Below are positions 46,508 through 58,373 of a stretch of 64,000 nt of DNA, piece after piece. The notes under the pieces are model-generated. The model ran no database searches, was not told the origin of the DNA, and worked only from the letters and a program-made list of their open reading frames with translations. Position 1 is the first letter of the stretch; each line of letters opens with the position of its first letter. The stretch is from NCBI GenBank assembly GCA_029844215.1, contig CM056724.1:86633093-86697092 (forward strand). Reading direction: 5' to 3'. Origin of the DNA: Przewalskia tangutica. Its lineage: Eukaryota > Streptophyta > Magnoliopsida > Solanales > Solanaceae. A program made the position numbers and the translations under genes.

Positions 46508-46656
46508 TTTTCCCTACGCAAGTTTTGGAAAACGTTTCGTCGGAAAACCATTCGTTTCGTGAGTTGTGCCCAAATTTCGCCCATAGTGCCTTTCTTAAGG
46601 CTAAACTTTTGTACGTACGCCCTTACGTACATACTCTGGAAATACGGGGTATAACA
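46508..46656 (-). mobile_element. 5' LTR of O, remaining segment
   Basis: The 149 bp that complete the O LTR after P, ending AAATACGGGGTATAACA and matching 8332-8476. 46503-46507 (CGTAA) is the right TSD copy of P. Confidence 0.9.
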
Positions 46657-46892
46657 AGCAACACAGACTTCACTGCGGCATGAACGCACCCAAGGAGGTC
46701 GAGACAACATGTACCAAATATGTGAATCGAAGAATCAGTAATGAAATCATAAGTCTATAATAAAACTGGAGACAGGTATGATAACTCAATTAACAGTACA
46801 CAGTGCCTTACTAACAATGAGAGTAAATCAAGGGAATACGTACAACATCACAATAGGAGACTCCCGATCATATCATGGGTAGCAAATCCATG

Positions 46893-47122
46893 GAAACAGG
46901 TGGTATAACGTCTTGGGGGTTTTCCCCTCATTTATACTCTTACCCTAAAGCAGGTGGTATAACGTCTTGGGGGTTTACCCCTCATTTATACTCTTATCCT
47001 GGAGAAGGTGGTAAAGCAGGTGGTATAACGTCTTGGGGGTTTACCCCTCATTTATACTCTTACCCTGGAGAAGGTGGTAGCGTCTTGGGGGTTTTCCCCT
47101 CACTTATACTCTTACCCTATCT
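46893..47122 (-). repeat. GAGGGG-AAACCCCC tandem array in S1
   Basis: Four copies of GGTGGTATAACGTCTTGGGG plus TTTACCCCTCATTTATACTC (plus-strand reading), the reverse complement of the array in the P 5' LTR (25690-26000). The 90-residue frame across it is a repeat by-product. Confidence 0.88.
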
Positions 47123-49286
47123 CAACCGGCCGTCACACAATAAATAAGCAAGTTGAGAAATCCCCCTAACTTCTTTTTAGTCTTATGCATATACACTCTC
47201 ATTTTAGCTTACTTAAGGCACTAACATGACATTATAAATCCGGGAATCTAACCCGCCTCCTGGTCACATGCCCCGGAATCCCACATCGCAAACATGTCCA
47301 AGGAGTAACACAAATAATGGAAGCATACCCGTGGAATCCCACATCACCGCTGACGCCCAAGTAAACTTACAACAAGACAGCCGACCCTCCAACCGAGAGT
47401 CGCGGCAACGTAATAAAACATAATACTTGCACTCAAAGGCTATCACCAGCACACATAGGCAAGTTCATAAAATCTATAGACTTTCATTTTATAAACTCAA
47501 GTACTACATACTTCTACTCTTTTAAAATGACTCTTTTCCATACGAAACTTCCAAGACACTAATAACCATAGTATCAAGTCATAACTATTTTTTCAAGACA
47601 AGTCACAATATCTTTTAGAAATAAAATTATAGGCTTCTAAATCAAGTGACTTCTTTCTTTTAAAACCTTAAGCAATTGATGCCTTTAAATCAATTTGCCT
47701 TTCGTTATTTCAAGTCATTTAACATACTTAAATTACTTAGAGTAAACCACTCTTTTTAACCTTCCATAAAGCTATTATAACCAACTTCCCATAAAGCCGT
47801 TATACTAGCTTTATACATTAGCAACTTACATACTTCTTTATAACCAAGAGACTTAAACTTTCCAACAAAACAAGTATCAATAATACTTTCAACATACTTA
47901 AAGTCTCTTAACTTTTGAAAACCAAGATATCCTTAATATTTAAACAAGTGAGTTAATTCCCTAACTCAATCAACTTGGACATTCTTAAAATAAGCCAAGG
48001 ATATCAAATAGGCCTAGATCGTCAAAATCTTGTACGTCTACCGTACTATACATTTACAACTTATTCATGCTCAAGAGATAAGAAAGTTCCACATACCTCT
48101 TCGGTTTAATCCACTTGCTAAGTCCAATTCGCCGTACGTAGTATGTCAACCTATAATGACCATAGTACGTCTATTAACTTCTAGTTTCAAACATAGAATA
48201 TTCCAAGTGCAAAGTCCCTAAATTCTACGGAAAATCGGACAGCACTTCCTTTGTTTCTACTCACTTTGCCACCTTTTTCAAGGCCGAATACAATAACCAA
48301 ACACGCCACATTTAAGGCCCAAACAATGCAATCAACAATAGGGGATTACACGCCTACTAGACGTGTAAAATTCCGCCCCACAAACGATATCAAAGTAATA
48401 CAACTTACTAGGCCAATTCGGCAAACTTGAAGTACTACAACATCAATTCTAATCCAATTTCCATTTCAATCCAAGTTGTTAACATAACATGATATCCAGT
48501 CGCAATCGATTATAACTACTATAATCTTCAAGTAAGTAACATGCGACAATTCTAGTTAACGACCAAATTGTAATTCAATTTCAATGACTCAACATGTCAT
48601 TTCCGGATTTGAGCTTCCAAATTTCCATAACACTTATCAAACTTCATAACACATATCACAAGATCATTTCTAACTTATAATAACATGGAATCTTCAATTG
48701 CAAAAGTAAGACGAAGATTATACCTCATTTAGCCCAATTTTGATCCAAGATCACAAGTCGATCCTTAGCAACTTTAGCGCCTCTTTTTGACATTCCAATC
48801 CACTTCAAGCTACCCTTAGAAGCTTATGATGAACTTATTTTCAAGTTCCAACTTCAAAGTTGAAGAACTCCTTTAGTTCCCGCCTTGCGACTAATACGAA
48901 AACACCATTTTTCCGGGATCTTTCTATTGAGAAACACTTACAATACCCTTAGGTACCTTGGTTTAAAGTGGGGAGATTATTGGACAACAATTGAAAAAAA
49001 AATTCCTTCAAACCCTAGGTAAAGCCGAGAGCTCCCTCAAGCTTCTCTCAAAATTCTTGAAATTTTTCTAAGTGTTTAGCCTTGTCTTGCTACTAAGGAG
49101 CTTATATAAATATATGGAGGGTCAAGATTAGAACAAATGGGTGGTTTGGATGCATTTCACAAGGATCAAGCCAAGTGGCATTGACTTAGTCAACAATGTC
49201 AAGCTAATTGTCTTTGCAAGACTTGGTCTTTTAAATTGTGGTCAAATGACCATTTCCTCCATGTCATTTTCGTCCAAGACCATTAA

Positions 49287-49310
49287 GAGGGGTGACACGT
49301 GTCGCCCTCC
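49287..49310. promoter_or_regulatory. Promoter palindrome, S1
   Basis: GGGTGACACGTGTCGCCC with a CACGTG (G-box) centre; one arm base changed. Confidence 0.7.
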
Positions 49311-49446
49311 CGTTCGTCGCAATATTTCGTTTTCCGACAAATTCCAAAATTTCCGATAAAATTTTACTCGTCTCAAGTCTTAACATTTTTTAGTTCTTAT
49401 GTACGTTCTTATAACATATCCTGAAATTCCGGGGTGTAACAAGCAT

Positions 49447-49614
49447 TTTGGGATAGCTCCAATGTTCCAGAGCTTGTTATTTTGGCACAGGTCTTCCATT
49501 ATGGCTATGTCTGTTCAGGGGTACGGCGGGGACTTGTCCCGTCATAGTTTACTGTCCAAACTCTTAGAGGTTTGTATTCATATGTGGGCTGGACTTGCGT
49601 TAGTTGTATATATA
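49447..49614 (+). mobile_element. LTR L0, middle segment
   Basis: Resumes L0 after S1. Contains GGGTACGGCGGGGACTTGTC with strong GGGAC/GTCCC arms (49525-49543), the L0 version of the terminal hairpin. Cut by M2 with TSD ATATA (49610-49614 and 61979-61983). Confidence 0.85.
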
Positions 49615-50317
49615 TGTCACGACCCGAACCCCGGGCCCGCGACTGGTGCCCTAGCTGGGCACCCTTCTATTCATATAATACAAGTAACCTGCGGAAGCTA
49701 AATAACACTCATTTTTTTCCCGAACAAAGGCAAAGCCGGCAAGGATGTCATCACATATATAACAACCAAAAAGAAACCACATATGTATATAAGTCCAGCC
49801 CACATATGAATACAAACCTCTAAGAGTTTGGACACAAACTGTGACGGGACAAGGCCCCACCGTACCCATGAATGTACATAAAACCATAATACAACTCTGT
49901 ACCAACATGACAAACTCCGGAATAATGGAGCTACCTCCCTGAAAGCTGAGTAGAGATCCTAAGCTCGCGGATCACTCAACTGAGTACCTAATACCTGCGG
50001 GCATGAACGCAGCTCCCCGAAGGGGGTCAGTACAACAAGGTACCCAGTATGTAAACATGAAGTACAGTAGACATGATCATAACTGTACAAAGAATGACAG
50101 AGACAAGTATGAAAATCAAATACCAGATCCAACCGTGCCATAATAAATAAGAGCCAACTGTACATTTTAAAATATGTTTTTTTAAAAGTGAGACCAACCG
50201 TGTCATTTCAAATTATAAAATCAATACCATTTCAATTCGAGTCATATCAACATCACGAATGCTAACTCAGAGAATCATCAAGTTCATATACATATAGATA
50301 ACGTATCTCATATAACA

Positions 50318-50850
50318 TAAACCGGCCCTTTATTGAGGGACTCGATGAAATCATCAATATAACGTAATCCGGCCCATTTTGGGGCTCGATGTAATTATCA
50401 ATATGTGTGACGTAACCCGGCCCATTTGCGGAACTCGGTGTATGCTTCAACATGTGACGTAACCCGGCCCATTTGTGGGACTCGGTGTAGTGATGCAATA
50501 TGTGACATAACCCGACCCATCTGTGGGACTCGGTGTGATGATGCAATATGACGTAACCCGGCCCATTTGTGGAACTCGGTGTGATGATGCAATATGATGT
50601 AACCCGACCCATTTGTGGGACTTAGTATATGCAACAATATAATGTAACCCGACCCATAATGGGACTCGGTGTATGCATCTACATAACATAACCCGACCCA
50701 TTGTGGGGCTCGGTATAATCTTTTGTATAACGTAACCCGACCCATCTGTGGGACTCGGTGTAATGATTTTTATATGACGTAACCCGACCCATTTGCGGGA
50801 CTCGTTGTATTGCATCTATAACATAACTCTGCCCGTTGTGGGACTCGGTG
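50318..50850 (-). repeat. 12-copy ~46-bp tandem array, M2 3' LTR
   Basis: Twelve copies of a unit holding AACCCGRCCCATTTGTGGGA and CTCGGTGTRATG (plus strand). It produces long overlapping frames on the minus strand (MGRVTSY.. type), which are repeat by-products and not genes. A single related unit, CCCTCACTAAAGGGCCG, stands in L0 at 5344 and in P at 26353, so the array grew from a unit already in the ancestor. Confidence 0.92.
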
Positions 50851-52908
50851 TATCAATGCAATCGAATGAAATTTAAAAACATCTTTTGACTCTCCATATA
50901 ATAAAATGAATGAACTATCATTTTAGAAAACTCAAGACATTATCATGTCATGTAAAATTAGGGAAATTGAACCCAAAGTACTATGTATATCTATTCTTAT
51001 AGAAAGAATCATATCATGCAATATAAGGGAGTTGAACCCAAAAGTACTACGTACGTTCACCATACTTTTTTTCCTTTATAAAACCCCGAGATACTTGCAC
51101 TTGTAGCATCAAGGCACTTTCACTTTTAAAATCAAGTTACTTACATTTTTAAACTCAGGTAACCCATACCTTTAAATCAAGTTATCTCTTCTCTTTAAAT
51201 CAATCAAGTTATTTCCACTAATAAAATCAAGCAACTTATACTTTCAAAACCAAGTAACATATACTCTTAAAATCAAGTAACATCTTTCATATACTACAAG
51301 GAATCCAATTTCATTTAAAACAAGTACGTCCACCGTACACACATTTTATAAGGTTTATGCTCAAAGAAAGATAGGAAAAGTTTCACATACTAACACTTGT
51401 CGTCTGTACCAACTCGACACCAAAGCTTACTAAAAACTCTTACCAACATCTCCCAAAAGACTTGGTAAGGACTTAAGAATAATTCAGACATGCCTTTAGC
51501 ATAGAATCAACAACATGAATACTCCTTATCTTATAAGAGTAGAATAACTTTGGAAACAATACCACAATTATGGTTCACACGTAGAACATGCCAAATGAGA
51601 GAAGGAAGATGTTCACATACCTTATCGTTCTTCTGCCAATCCGTTAAGTGGAATACGCCTCCCGTAGCACTTTAACCTATAATGATAATAGCATGTATAT
51701 CAACTACATGCCTTTAAGGGTAGGTTATGGACTAAGTAAAGTTCCCATTTCTACGAAAAATTGGGCAGCACTTCCTTTGTTTCTACGTACTTTTCCACCT
51801 TTTCCAAGGCCCAATTTCAACAACCAACAAGCCCAGACTATGGGAACAATCCATACAACAACAAAGAGGATTACATGCCTACTAGACGTGTAAAATTTTG
51901 CCCCACAATCATATATAAACAATCCATAAAAACAGTTCGCAATTAATCAACATTAAGGGTACAATGTGAAGCCTTTTAACACCCTTTTATACCCTTAATC
52001 TCTTAGAATTTTCATTAGAAATTTCCATAATTAAACATACATAATGAGGGCTGAATTTCCAGAATTCCAACGCCCTAAAACAGTCCCCAAAGACTTTATA
52101 ATAACGTCCAACAATTTTATAGAATATGCGGCCAACAACTACAATCCGATAACTCTTTCCTTAATCTATTTTATTCATATTCAAGTTCCAACACTTCTAT
52201 ATATTATATATCAACTTATCAACAACCATATTACTTTATTTTAACATGCGACAAGTGTAATTAACAATAATAATAACCAACGAATCCAACGACGCCAAAA
52301 TGGCCTAGTCTCGGCCTCACTTCCAAATATTGTCCAAACTTTTTTTAATCTTCATTCTTTTTAGTACAAGTTCATCCATACATATCAACAATAAGTAATA
52401 TCCAATTACTTTAAAAGAAGAAGAGTCATTACCTTATTTTTGGCTCCAAAATTGGTGAAAACAGTTCGGGTAAGATTGGCCCGCAGTTTCGTTTCGCTCC
52501 ACCTCCTCAAGTTTCAATCACATATATGTATCCCCTACAACTTTGTAACCAACTTCCCTTCACGTTTTACCTCCAAAAAGTCGATGAATCAATCTAGGGT
52601 TTCACCCTCATTTTCGGCCAACACAAGATTTGGAGGGTTTGGAGAGTTAACTTGTTTTAGCACTTGGTTTAGGAGCTAATCTTGGAGAAATAAACTTGTA
52701 AACACTTGTTGATCTTTGGCTATGGAGATTTTCGAAAATGGAGCTCAAAGGGAGAAGATGAGAGCTAAATTGATAAGTGTATAATGTCCAAGTCTTGCAA
52801 GACTTGGATATTTATCCAAGTGTAACGCCAAGTGGAGTGGGACCCATGTACACTTGTCCTCAAGTCTCAAAATATCTAATGTGAGTCAAAGTCTTGCAAG
52901 ACAAGTGT

Positions 52909-52926
52909 GGGTGACACGTGTCACCC
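52909..52926. promoter_or_regulatory. Perfect 18-bp promoter palindrome, M2 3' LTR
   Basis: GGGTGACACGTGTCACCC with a CACGTG centre. The identical copy in the 5' LTR is 61670-61687. CACGTG is the known G-box core bound by bZIP and bHLH proteins; binding here is inference. Confidence 0.8.
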
Positions 52927-53232
52927 TCCTATTGGTCCAAATTAATTCTTTCACAAAATAATTCTATACTTGGCCAAAATATCACAAAATCTCGTGGGCC
53001 CCACATCGTAAAATTTCCCGTGGGCCCCACATGACCAAATTTGAGACTTCAAAATCCAAAACTAATTCTGTGACTCCAATTAGGAGAATTAAACTCCGAG
53101 TAATCAAATTGTCGTATTCACATTTTTGAATTAATTCCTTAAGAAAATGTAGCTATACTATCTTCCGACGTTCAAGTCTTACTTCCTTACTTACGTTCTC
53201 AAATACATGTCTTGGAACTACAGGGTGTAACA

Positions 53233-53720
53233 TCCTTCCCCCCTTAGAAACATTCGTCCCGAATGTTCATAACAGGTTCATGCTAAACAAATCTCGGCAT
53301 AGTCCCCTTAACTACACTTAACGAAACCAAATATGTCACACTTGGACACAACATATCACACATGCATATACATCAACCAAAAGCCAAATGAGGAAATCAA
53401 ATCTAGAGTGTGTGTATCATCACAATTAACTCTCATTCATGGTAAAAAATGATTCTCTTTTCGTACATTCATAAGTCATAACTATAAACAATTCAATTCT
53501 TTTAACACCTGTTCGCTCCTTTTCATACTTTTCGTACTCTTCTCGTACTTCCAAACTTATTCTAGTATACGTACATAATTTCAAATATTTCTTCTGTTTT
53601 TGAATCCTTGGAGTTACTACATCCAACTTGGTCATTATACTTCACATATACCATGTACCTTAACCAAGATCAACAGTAAAGTCTTTTACTCAAGAAGGCC
53701 TTGTATCTAAGGTCTCAACG
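53233..53720 (-). other. M2 interior, 3' part
   Basis: Adjacent to the 3' LTR: PPT (TCTAAGGGGGGAAGGA on the minus strand, 53233-53247), then AACATTC..GAATGTT (53249-53267). The rest has only short frames (one of 69 codons, 53426-53635 minus, with no recognisable motif). Cut by S2 with TSD CAACG. Confidence 0.8.
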
Positions 53721-56700
53721 TGTCACGACCCGACCCCGGGCCCGCGACTAGTGCCCTACCTGAGCACCCTTTACAGGTAAACATCAGAGAATAGTAGCGG
53801 AACATACATATATCTCAAAAGAAATAAATAACAGGCTAGCCGATAAGGCCACCTTCCAAAAGTATACACGAAATCCAAAAAGCAGTTACCTTTTTTTTTA
53901 CAAAGCGACCCACAAGATATGACTACAGACCTCTAAGAGTTTTGACATTACAACTGTGACAAGACAGGGCCCCGCCATACCTCTGAATGTACATGAATCT
54001 ACAACCTCAGGGAACTGTACCAAAATACTAAGCCTCCGAAATAATGGAGCTTCCCAACCGGTTGAACAGTGATCCTAAGAATGAGGATCAGCAAGCTATG
54101 TACCTCAACCTGCGGCATGAACGCAGCCTCCCGAAGGAGGTCAGTACGAAATATGTACCAAGTATGTGAAACTGAAAGTACTGTAATGAAATCATAATAG
54201 TCTAAAATAAAGCTGGAGACATGTATGATAACCAAATTAACAGTACAACCATGCCTTGCCGTAATGAAAGTAATGAAAGTCAGTTTTACCTTTTAAAAGA
54301 CTATTTCAACACATGAACAATAGTCACACCATGGCTAGGGACACAAGCCCTCAAAACCATCACGCAGTCCAGTAAGGGTCTCAAGCCCGCAAAACATCAA
54401 AGCGTGCCCGTGGAATCCCCCGTCACTGCCGACAGCCGTAAGTGTAAGATATATCCATGTAACGCGCCCGTGGCATCCTCCATCACTGTCGGCGTGCACA
54501 TATGCAATATATATATATATATATATCTCATGCCCGTGGAATCCCTCATCTCGGGTACATGACTTCATGGAGAGCTGATCCATGGGGTAATAATCGTATA
54601 TAACATGCCCGTGGAATCCCTCATCTCGGATACATGTCTTCATGGGGAGCTAGTCCATGGAGTAATAATCGTATATAACATGGTCGCATGCCCCGGAATC
54701 CCTCATCGTATAAGCATGGCCATGGGGTAATAATAGCATCCGGGAATTTAACCCACATCCTGGTCGCATGCCCCGGAATCCCTCATCGTATAAGCATGTC
54801 CAAGGATCAATCACAATGGAAGCATACCCGTGGAATCTTCCATCACTGTCGGTACGTCCAGGTAAACTCACAATAAGACAATGGAAGCATACCTGTGGAA
54901 TCCTCCCTCACTGTCGGTACATCCAAGTAAATTCATAATAAGACAATGGAAGCATACCCGTGGAATCCTCCATCATTGTCGGTACGTCCAAGTAAATTCA
55001 TAATAAGACAGCCGACCCTCCAACTGAGAGTCACGACAGTGTAAAAATATAATACTTGCACTCAGAGGCTATCGCAAGTAAGCATAGGCAAGTTCATAAA
55101 ATCTTTTAGACTTTCATTAACATACAAACATGAACTTCATTTTATAAACTCAAGGCACTTTCGTGTCACATAAAAATTCGGGAATTTAACCCAAAGTACT
55201 ACGTGCTTCAATTATTTTCAAAAGACTCTTTTTCATATAAAACCTCAAGATACTAACACCCGTAGTGTCAAGGCATGCCTATTTTTCAAATTAAGTTACT
55301 AAACCTTTAGAAATTCATTTCAAGACTTTGAAACCAAGTAACTTCTAATTTCACAACCTAGGCAACTCATGCCTATCAATCAACATAGACAACTCTCTTA
55401 ACCTTCCATAAATCCGTTATAACCAACTTCCCATAAAGCCGTTATAACTCTTTATGGGTTAGACAAATTCATTCTTTTTATAACCAAGAGACTTATACTT
55501 TCAAATCAAGTTGCATAACTTTCAAAATACTCTACGTCTCTTATCTTTAGAAATCAAGTTTCTTAACTTTAGAAATCAAGTCTCTTATCTTTAGAATATC
55601 AAGAAATCAATACTTTCCAAATCAAATATTCTATAATTTTAAATCAAGTCATTCCTTCCTTTAAGAATCAAGTCCCATAACTTGAAAAATAAAGTCTCTT
55701 AACCTTTTAAGAATTCAAGGTTAATAGTCTTAAAAATTCATAACGTAAACTCTTTAAATTAAGTAACATATATTTTTATGCGTTGTGAATAAGTTATACT
55801 CGTTTATAACGATCTTATTAAAGCAGCCATGATCTAGAAAATGTAATACAATTTTGTCTTATCTTAGTTTCTATGCAGATGGAGAATTCTACTCATTTTA
55901 ATATAATTGATTGTCGATACATTTTCTTTTATTAACGCTGCAATGGCTTGTTCGATACTTATTCTCATTCGTGCAGTAAATTAGCAAAGTCAACTCGACT
56001 CTAAATACTTCCTAACGACTCTTACCAACATCCCCCATAAGACTTGATAAGAACTTAGGATAACTTAGACATAACTTTTACATAGAGTAAATCAACATAC
56101 ATACCTCTTAACTTCTAAGAGTAGAAGGAGTCATGAAATAACACCACATGTATATTTCATACATAGAATCATGCCAAAAGAAGGAAGAGGTTCACATACC
56201 TCGCGACGATTATCGACAAGTAGCAAAATGCTCCAAAGTACTTCAACCTTGATAGCTATTCCATCCTTTAAGTAGAATACGCTATACGTAGTACTTCAAC
56301 CAATAATAACCATAACATGTATATCAACTCGTAGCTTATTAACGTGGAATAATACTAAGTGCTAAGTCTCTTATTCAACAGAAATTTGGGCAGCACTTCT
56401 TTTATTTCTACGTACTTTTCCACCTTTTTCAAGGCCCGAAAATCAATAACCAAATGCCACATTTAAGGCCCAACAATTCAAAAATACAAAGGGGATTACA
56501 CGCCTAATAGGACGTGTAAAATTCTGCCCCACAATCAATATAAAACTGTCCAATATTTCCAAGCCATATTCGGCTACCATTTGTCACAACAATTATCAAT
56601 TTCCTTTCAATTCCTTTTTCAATCCAAGTTGTTATTCCAACATGTTATATACATTATAACAATTACAACAACTATAAATTCTTTCTTCCTTAACATGCGA

Positions 56701-57646
56701 CGATTGTAACTATCAACCAAATGATTACAACATTAATGGCTAACTTGTCCATTTTCGGTTTTTAACATGTCGACATGATCCAAATCTTTTCAAACTTCAT
56801 TCTATATACCACATGCTCATTTCTTAACAACTATAACATGTAATTTTCAATTACATTAAGAAGATGAAGATTTTACCTCAATAAGCTCTAATAATATCCA
56901 AGCGTCAAAGTCGATCCTAGCAATTTTTAGCTCCTCTTCTTATGTTCCAATCCGCTCCAAGCACTCTTTAGAAGCTCATGAAGAACTCCTCTTCAAGTTC
57001 CATCTTCAAAGTTGAAGAACACCTTAGGTTTTCGCCTTGCGACTAACGTGAAAACGTCGTTTTTCCGGGATCTTTCTATTGAGATATCCTTACAATACCC
57101 CTAGGAACCTTGGGTTAAAGTCTTGTGAATAATGAACCACAAATGAAAATTTTTCTTCTTCATTCTTGCACAAAGCCGAGAGCTACCTTAAGTGCACCTA
57201 AAGTTTTGCAATTTTTTTTCTAAGTGTAAGGCTTGTCTTGCTACTAGTGTGATGATATACTACTTCCAATGGTCAAGATTAGAACACTTGTGTGGCCTAG
57301 ATTTATTGGGGTTAAAAGATCTAATGTCAAGTTGGCTAGTTGACTTAGTCAACAATGTCAAGCCTTGGCTTGTTCAAGACTTGACCAATTTTTATGACCA
57401 TTTTGTCCAAGCCTATATAGGGGGGGTGACACGTGTTGCCCTCTCATTCGTCCATATACTTCATTTCCCGACATTTCCATAATTCCGATAAATTTTACGT
57501 GTCTCAATTTACAAACATTATTCTTTCCCGATGTTCGAAATCATTTTCCGTAGGAAAAAGAAATCCTTCTTTCGTATCAAACTTAAAGTCGTATCTTCTC
57601 ACATACATTCTCTTAAACACATGTCCTGGAACTACGGGGTGTAACA
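53721..57646 (-). mobile_element. Solo LTR S2 inside M2
   Basis: 3926 bp with TGTCACGACCC...GGGGTGTAACA ends, flanked by perfect TSD CAACG (53716-53720 and 57647-57651). One LTR only, hence a solo LTR. Palindrome GGGTGACACGTGTTGCCC (57424-57441), donor-like GAGGTAAAATC near 56879, 101-nt candidate exon (56200-56300, acceptor mutated to TTG), GTGGAATCC repeats (54400-55030), a complete terminal hairpin set including CCTCC-TTCG-GGAGG (54126-54139). Same LTR subfamily as P. Confidence 0.95.
54400..55030 (-). repeat. CCCGTGGAATCC repeats in S2
   Basis: About ten copies of a loose unit with GCCCGTGGAATCCCTCATC. The last four form a regular ~66-bp array (ATGGAAGCATACCCGTGGAA, CACTGTCGGTACGTCCA, TTCATAATAAGACA; about 54810-55020). 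A TA run is at 54507-54525. Frames here are by-products. Confidence 0.85.
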
Positions 57647-57651
57647 CAACG

Positions 57652-58358
57652 GTTATCTAATATTCTAAGATTCTCAATTATTCGATGTCCCAAGCTTATT
57701 TTATCTCACCCCACATATGAGTAAGATAGCTTCTCATAATCTCAAAGTCATGTTGTCTTAATCGTAACAACTCTATTTACTCCATATCAATATTATTCGT
57801 GCTTATCACTTAAGCATATAACATAGCTTAGTCTACAACATGGTATGCCATTAATATTGAACATGATCTCTTTCAAGAGTCTATCACAATCTCAGACAGT
57901 TCATTACTTCCTGAATATTCCAAGTTAGTATATATATAAAGCCTTGATGTGGATTCGTTCCACGGTTTCATACCTTCCAAGAAATTATTAAAACTTAACC
58001 AACTCATGGTAATCCATAATAATTTCAGACAACACACATGGCCCCAAATAAATACGCTCGTACAGATACACATCATCATTATACCAGCTATACAACAATT
58101 TTTACCAACATGAATATGAAGTCCATATAATCCTTTTTGGGCTATTGTTGCCTTTCTCGGAGACATAGCTGCAACCACAATAATACGTTAGGGAGAGACT
58201 ACCCTAACAACACAGCTCTATCGCACACGATATCAGAGTGAGAAGAATGGAAACCAATCCTAAATGTATTGTACCCTCCTGTTTATAGATGTGGTGCACA
58301 ATACACTGATAAACAAGACTACACTATACACGGTCTGTAGACATTCTGAGGACTAACT
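57652..58358 (-). other. M2 interior, leader side, with short Gag-start-like frame
   Basis: The minus-strand frame 57873-58178 starts MVAAMSPRKATIAQKGLYGL and runs 101 codons. The SPRKAT start aligns with the MPPRKAT start of O gag and with TRKAAVTQEGLCG in P. No Gag core, no knuckle. The leader part (58200-58358) aligns with O, P and T. Confidence 0.65.
58280..58315 (-). ncRNA. Leader hairpin of M2
   Basis: TGTTTAT/ATAAACA outer stem and GTG/CAC inner stem. Against P (TGATTAT/ATAATCA) both strands of one base pair are changed. Suggests a conserved RNA element 40-90 nt after the PBS. Confidence 0.6.
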
Positions 58359-58370
58359 GCTCTGATATCA
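58359..58370 (-). other. Primer binding site of M2
   Basis: Minus strand TGATATCAGAGC, the tRNA-Met type with one G-to-A change, just inside the 5' LTR. Confidence 0.8.
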
Positions 58371-58373
58371 CTC

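Larger units (their letters stand above)
6052..46656 (-). mobile_element. Chromovirus element O (with nested H and P)
   Basis: A minus-strand Ty3/gypsy element. Its LTRs are 6052-8476 (3' LTR) and 20533-22789 plus 46508-46656 (5' LTR, split by P). Without H and P it is about 9.8 kb. TSD CGCAA (6047-6051) / AGCAA (46657-46661), one mismatch; related LTR S2 reads ATCAGCAA at this place, so AGCAA is probably original. Domain order on the minus strand is gag, CCHC knuckle, protease, RT, RNase H, integrase, chromodomain, as known for chromoviruses of the Tekay/Del type. Every domain is broken by frameshifts, so the copy is dead as written, though some breaks may be consensus errors. Confidence 0.92.
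46662..49441 (-). mobile_element. Solo LTR S1, main segment
   Basis: Continues 5708-6051. Minus-strand order: TGTTACACCCC start at 49441, palindrome (49287-49310), donor-like GAGGTATAATC near 48722, CGTAGAAT-type hairpin, acceptor ATTATAG, 54-nt candidate exon (48097-48150), repeat arrays (46893-47122, 47225-47410) and terminal hairpins. The complete LTR is about 3.12 kb. No interior belongs to it. Confidence 0.9.
49615..53232 (-). mobile_element. 3' LTR of M2
   Basis: Minus-strand order: TGTTACACCCTG start, perfect palindrome GGGTGACACGTGTCACCC (52909-52926), 22-bp palindrome (52787-52808), possible TATA ATAAATA (about 52808-52815), donor AAGGTAATG (52432), acceptor and 56-nt candidate exon (51621-51676), 12-copy tandem array (50318-50850), terminal hairpins, end GGGTCGTGACA. 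Confidence 0.93.

Noticed and set aside
46875..47147. 90-codon frame with repeated GGITSWGFTPHLYSYPG
   Set aside because: Product of the tandem array in S1; the mirror frames occur in the P array at 25463-26126.
50262..50815. Overlapping minus-strand frames of 115-122 codons with repeated GRVTSYCIITPS-like peptides
   Set aside because: They are translations of the 46-bp tandem array in the M2 LTR; several frames stay open at once and the same occurs at 59012-59573. No protein-coding signal.
53426..53635. 69-codon minus-strand frame in the M2 interior
   Set aside because: Charged, but no motif, no counterpart in the P interior, and in the region just before the PPT where these elements are non-coding.
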